Assembly: GCA_017958765.1 (NCBI GenBank)
Contig: JAGDBY010000006.1
Span: forward strand, 1-8,323
Reading direction: 5' to 3'
DNA length: 8,323 bases
Origin: Bacteroidales bacterium
GTDB taxonomy: Bacteria > Bacteroidota > Bacteroidia > Bacteroidales > UBA932
Shown: positions 7,037-8,323 of the stretch, one piece after another
Position numbering within the stretch: position 1 is the stretch's first letter
Layout of the letters: every line of letters starts with the position of its first letter
The notes under the pieces: generated by a model
The model's input: the letters and a program-made list of their open reading frames with translations, nothing else
What the model was told of the DNA's origin: nothing
Databases searched by the model: none
Translations under genes and position numbers: made by a program

Positions 7037-7990
7037 TTAATTCTTTGTCTCACCGTCCTGCAATCCGCGGCCTGTCTTGACAATCTCTCCGCTGCTGACC
7101 TTCTGCTGGATCAGTTTGTCGAGAAGTCCGTTTACGAATATGCGGCTGTTCGGTGTGCTGTAATATTTGGATATTTCCACGTATTCGTTGATAGTAACCT
7201 TGAGAGGTATCTCGGGAAAAGTCACCGCCTCCGCCAGACCCAGAACTATCAGATCCGCATCGGTCAGTACCAGACGGTCTGAATCCCAGTTGGCAAGATT
7301 CTCGGTGATGAGCTTCATATAGTCATCGTAGTTGAGAATAGCAGCGCGGAGAAGCCTCTCTGCGTAATCCCTGTCATCTTCATTTATGAAGAGGTCCGGA
7401 TAATTGAATCTCTTTTTCTTTGAGATACTGTCTATGTCCCAGATAATCAGATTGAGCACGTAAGCCAGATCGTCGGTCCAGTAGATGGATCTCTCTTCGA
7501 GAATTTTCTCGAGCATCTCATTGTCCTCGAACTCTTCCTCGAAGATTCTCTTGAACAGCTTACAGTCCTGGGCGAAAGAGGATTCCTCGGAATCCATATA
7601 CTCTCTGTAGTAATCTGAAGAGCTTATGGAGCTGTAGAGCCTTTTCAGGAAAACGTCGTACTCAGCCCAGCCAAGGTCCTGCTTTTCGCAAATTTTACGG
7701 AATTCTGCCTGTTCGCCGAGGAACTTGACAAAACCGTTGTTTACAAACTTGTAGTTAGGATTGGCCTCCTGCTGAGTCGGATGGAACTTGTTCTTGAGCG
7801 TCTCTATTCTGTCCTCCGCGATTCTGATGATGAAGGAGCAGATGTTGAACATGAAATAATAGAGCTTTCTGCACTCTTCAAAAGAGGTGTAGAGTTCTTT
7901 CTGAGCGATGTCCAAACTCCCTGCACCGGATAACTCATACGAAAAAAGAACTTTGAAGGTTTTAATACGTATTAACCTGCGACTCAGCAT
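7037..7990 (-). CDS. nusB: Transcription antitermination factor NusB, enlarged Bacteroidota form
   Basis: 317 residues from the chosen ATG at 7990, against about 139 in E. coli. Residues 4-20 (RRLIRIKTFKVLFSYEL) match the RNA-binding N-terminal helix, and about 235-293 match the NusB C-terminal core, including IPLKVTINEYVEISK and RIFVNGLLDKL. The intervening part is a helical, charged expansion typical of Bacteroidota. NusB with NusE (S10) binds boxA RNA and promotes antitermination in rRNA operons. An ATG at 8023 would add 11 residues (MYLCIIFNKNI), but this start is rejected: it would lie upstream of the -7 promoter element at 8013-8020, and related proteins begin near the MLSRRLIRIK position. 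It is the first gene of the operon. Confidence 0.93.
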   Translation of the reverse strand: MLSRRLIRIKTFKVLFSYELSGAGSLDIAQKELYTSFEECRKLYYFMFNICSFIIRIAEDRIETLKNKFHPTQQEANPNYKFVNNGFVKFLGEQAEFRKICEKQDLGWAEYDVFLKRLYSSISSSDYYREYMDSEESSFAQDCKLFKRIFEEEFEDNEMLEKILEERSIYWTDDLAYVLNLIIWDIDSISKKKRFNYPDLFINEDDRDYAERLLRAAILNYDDYMKLITENLANWDSDRLVLTDADLIVLGLAEAVTFPEIPLKVTINEYVEISKYYSTPNSRIFVNGLLDKLIQQKVSSGEIVKTGRGLQDGETKN

Positions 7991-8009
7991 AATATTTTTG
8001 TTAAATATT
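7991..8009 (-). repeat. AU-only 7-bp inverted repeat next to the nusB start
   Basis: Plus-strand AATATTT (7991-7997) and AAATATT (8003-8009) are perfect inverted copies around a TTGTT spacer, and the left arm touches the nusB start codon. In RNA this would be a weak A-U hairpin ending just before the ATG; in DNA it could be an operator. It may equally be chance in an A/T-rich leader. Confidence 0.45.
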
Positions 8010-8012
8010 ATA

Positions 8013-8020
8013 CAAAGATA
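8013..8020 (-). promoter_or_regulatory. Bacteroidota -7 promoter element for the nusB operon
   Basis: Read on the minus strand this is TATCTTTG, an exact match to the Bacteroidota primary sigma -7 consensus TAnnTTTG. It lies 22 bases before the nusB ATG, leaving a short A/T-rich leader. No good TTG-type -33 element is visible at 19-21 bases upstream; only A/T-rich sequence is present. Whether this element alone sets strength cannot be judged here. Confidence 0.75.
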
Positions 8021-8042
8021 CATTATAAGTGGAAAAAAATTT

Positions 8043-8050
8043 TATCTTTG
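8043..8050 (+). promoter_or_regulatory. Bacteroidota -7 promoter element for the DUF3276 gene
   Basis: TATCTTTG on the plus strand matches the TAnnTTTG consensus exactly and lies 25 bases before the ATG at 8076, with an A-rich leader (CTAAAAAACCAATT) of the kind common at Bacteroidota start sites. No clear -33 TTG is seen upstream. Confidence 0.75.
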
Positions 8051-8075
8051 TCGAAGAAAATCTAAAAAACCAATT

Positions 8076-8323
8076 ATGTTTTACGAAGACTACGATAATC
8101 CAGTACTTCAAGACCGTAACGGAGACGATGTTTATTCTAAGCCAGTGAGGGCCGGTAAGAGGACTTACTTCTTCGATGTTAAATCCACCAAAGGCCAGGA
8201 TTACTACCTCACTATCACTGAGAGCAAACGCAGAATAGAGAAAGACGGCCGTTACGTGTATCACAAGCACAAGATCTTCCTGTACCAAGAGGATTTTGAG
8301 AAATTCAATGAGGGGTTGCAGGA
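8076..8323 (+). CDS. PUR-alpha-like DNA/RNA-binding protein (DUF3276), 3' end missing
   Basis: 82 complete codons are visible and the frame runs off the window end; family members are usually a little over 100 residues. The start MFYEDYDNP, then the core VRAGKRTYFFDVKSTKGQDY, YLTITESKRR and HKHKIFLYQEDFEKF match the bacterial PUR-alpha-like DUF3276 family. Structures of such proteins show a PUR fold that binds single-stranded nucleic acid; the cellular role in Bacteroidota is unclear. The ATG at 8076 sits 25 bases after a consensus -7 element and is preceded by an A-rich leader without a strong Shine-Dalgarno site. It is divergent from nusB, sharing an 85-base intergenic region. Confidence 0.9.
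   Translation, partial: MFYEDYDNPVLQDRNGDDVYSKPVRAGKRTYFFDVKSTKGQDYYLTITESKRRIEKDGRYVYHKHKIFLYQEDFEKFNEGLQ

Larger units (their letters stand above)
2465..7990 (-). other. Probable seven-gene operon nusB-yajC-ybbR-coaE-DUF5606-rimO-fabG
   Basis: Seven genes run in the same direction. From first to last the spacings are 18, 5, 0, minus 20, 11 and 4 bases. A promoter precedes nusB (8013-8020) and a terminator follows fabG (2420-2449). I saw no internal TAnnTTTG element in the gaps and no internal terminator, so a single transcript is the simplest reading. Confidence 0.85.
8012..8051. repeat. 9-bp inverted repeat pairing the two divergent -7 elements
   Basis: ACAAAGATA (8012-8020) and TATCTTTGT (8043-8051) are perfect inverted copies separated by 22 bases. 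Each arm is the -7 element of one of two divergent promoters, so the -33 region of each falls close to the other's -7 element. This geometry would make simultaneous polymerase binding at both promoters difficult. Confidence 0.6.

Noticed and set aside
7991..8023. Longer nusB starting at the ATG at 8023
   Set aside because: The added 11 residues do not resemble NusB, and this start would lie upstream of the -7 element at 8013-8020, so it would not be in the transcript.
8001..8288. Open frame of 95 codons on the minus strand opposite the PUR-like gene
   Set aside because: It covers the divergent promoter region and runs antisense to a well-supported gene; its translation resembles no family I know.
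1..8323. Mobile elements, CRISPR arrays, tRNA or rRNA genes, riboswitches
   Set aside because: No terminal repeats, transposase motifs, regularly spaced repeats or structured RNA genes were seen; the only gene-free stretches are short (61 and 85 bases).

Overview
The window looks like a stretch of chromosome from a member of the Bacteroidota, most likely Bacteroidales. Four things point there: two promoter -7 elements that match the Bacteroidota consensus TAnnTTTG exactly, A/T-rich leaders without clear Shine-Dalgarno sites, an enlarged NusB of about 317 residues, and families typical of the phylum (a PUR-alpha-like DUF3276 protein, a DUF5606 protein and a Tricorn-like S41 protease). No insertion sequences, phage genes, tRNAs, rRNAs or CRISPR repeats are visible. 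This is a housekeeping region.

Layout. From position 1 to 2403 the plus strand carries the 3' part of a large Tricorn-like serine protease (beta-propeller, core domain, PDZ, catalytic domain); its 5' end lies outside the window. A strong hairpin at 2420-2449 lies between this gene and the convergent fabG and can terminate transcription from both sides. From 7990 down to 2465 the minus strand carries seven tightly packed genes, transcribed in the order nusB, yajC, ybbR-like, coaE, DUF5606 gene, rimO, fabG. The gaps run from 18 bases to a 20-base overlap, so they are almost certainly one operon. A short intergenic region (7991-8075) holds two divergent promoters whose -7 elements form a 9-bp inverted repeat. 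From 8076 the plus strand carries the start of a DUF3276 (PUR-alpha-like) gene, cut off by the window end.

How the genes fit together. The operon joins growth-related functions: rRNA transcription antitermination (NusB), Sec translocon support (YajC), a membrane-anchored envelope protein (YbbR domains), the last step of CoA synthesis (CoaE), methylthiolation of ribosomal protein S12 (RimO) and fatty-acid elongation (FabG). Placing CoA synthesis with FabG links the cofactor of acyl carrier protein to fatty-acid synthesis; NusB and RimO both serve the ribosome. The DUF5606 protein has no known function and carries an acidic stretch followed by a lysine/alanine-rich, histone-H1-like tail. The PUR-like protein reads away from nusB and may share its control region.

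I see no convincing new multi-gene system. The points most worth a second look are the paired divergent promoters, the DUF5606 protein with its tail and the 20-base overlap with coaE, the enlarged NusB, and the YbbR protein without a neighbouring diadenylate cyclase.
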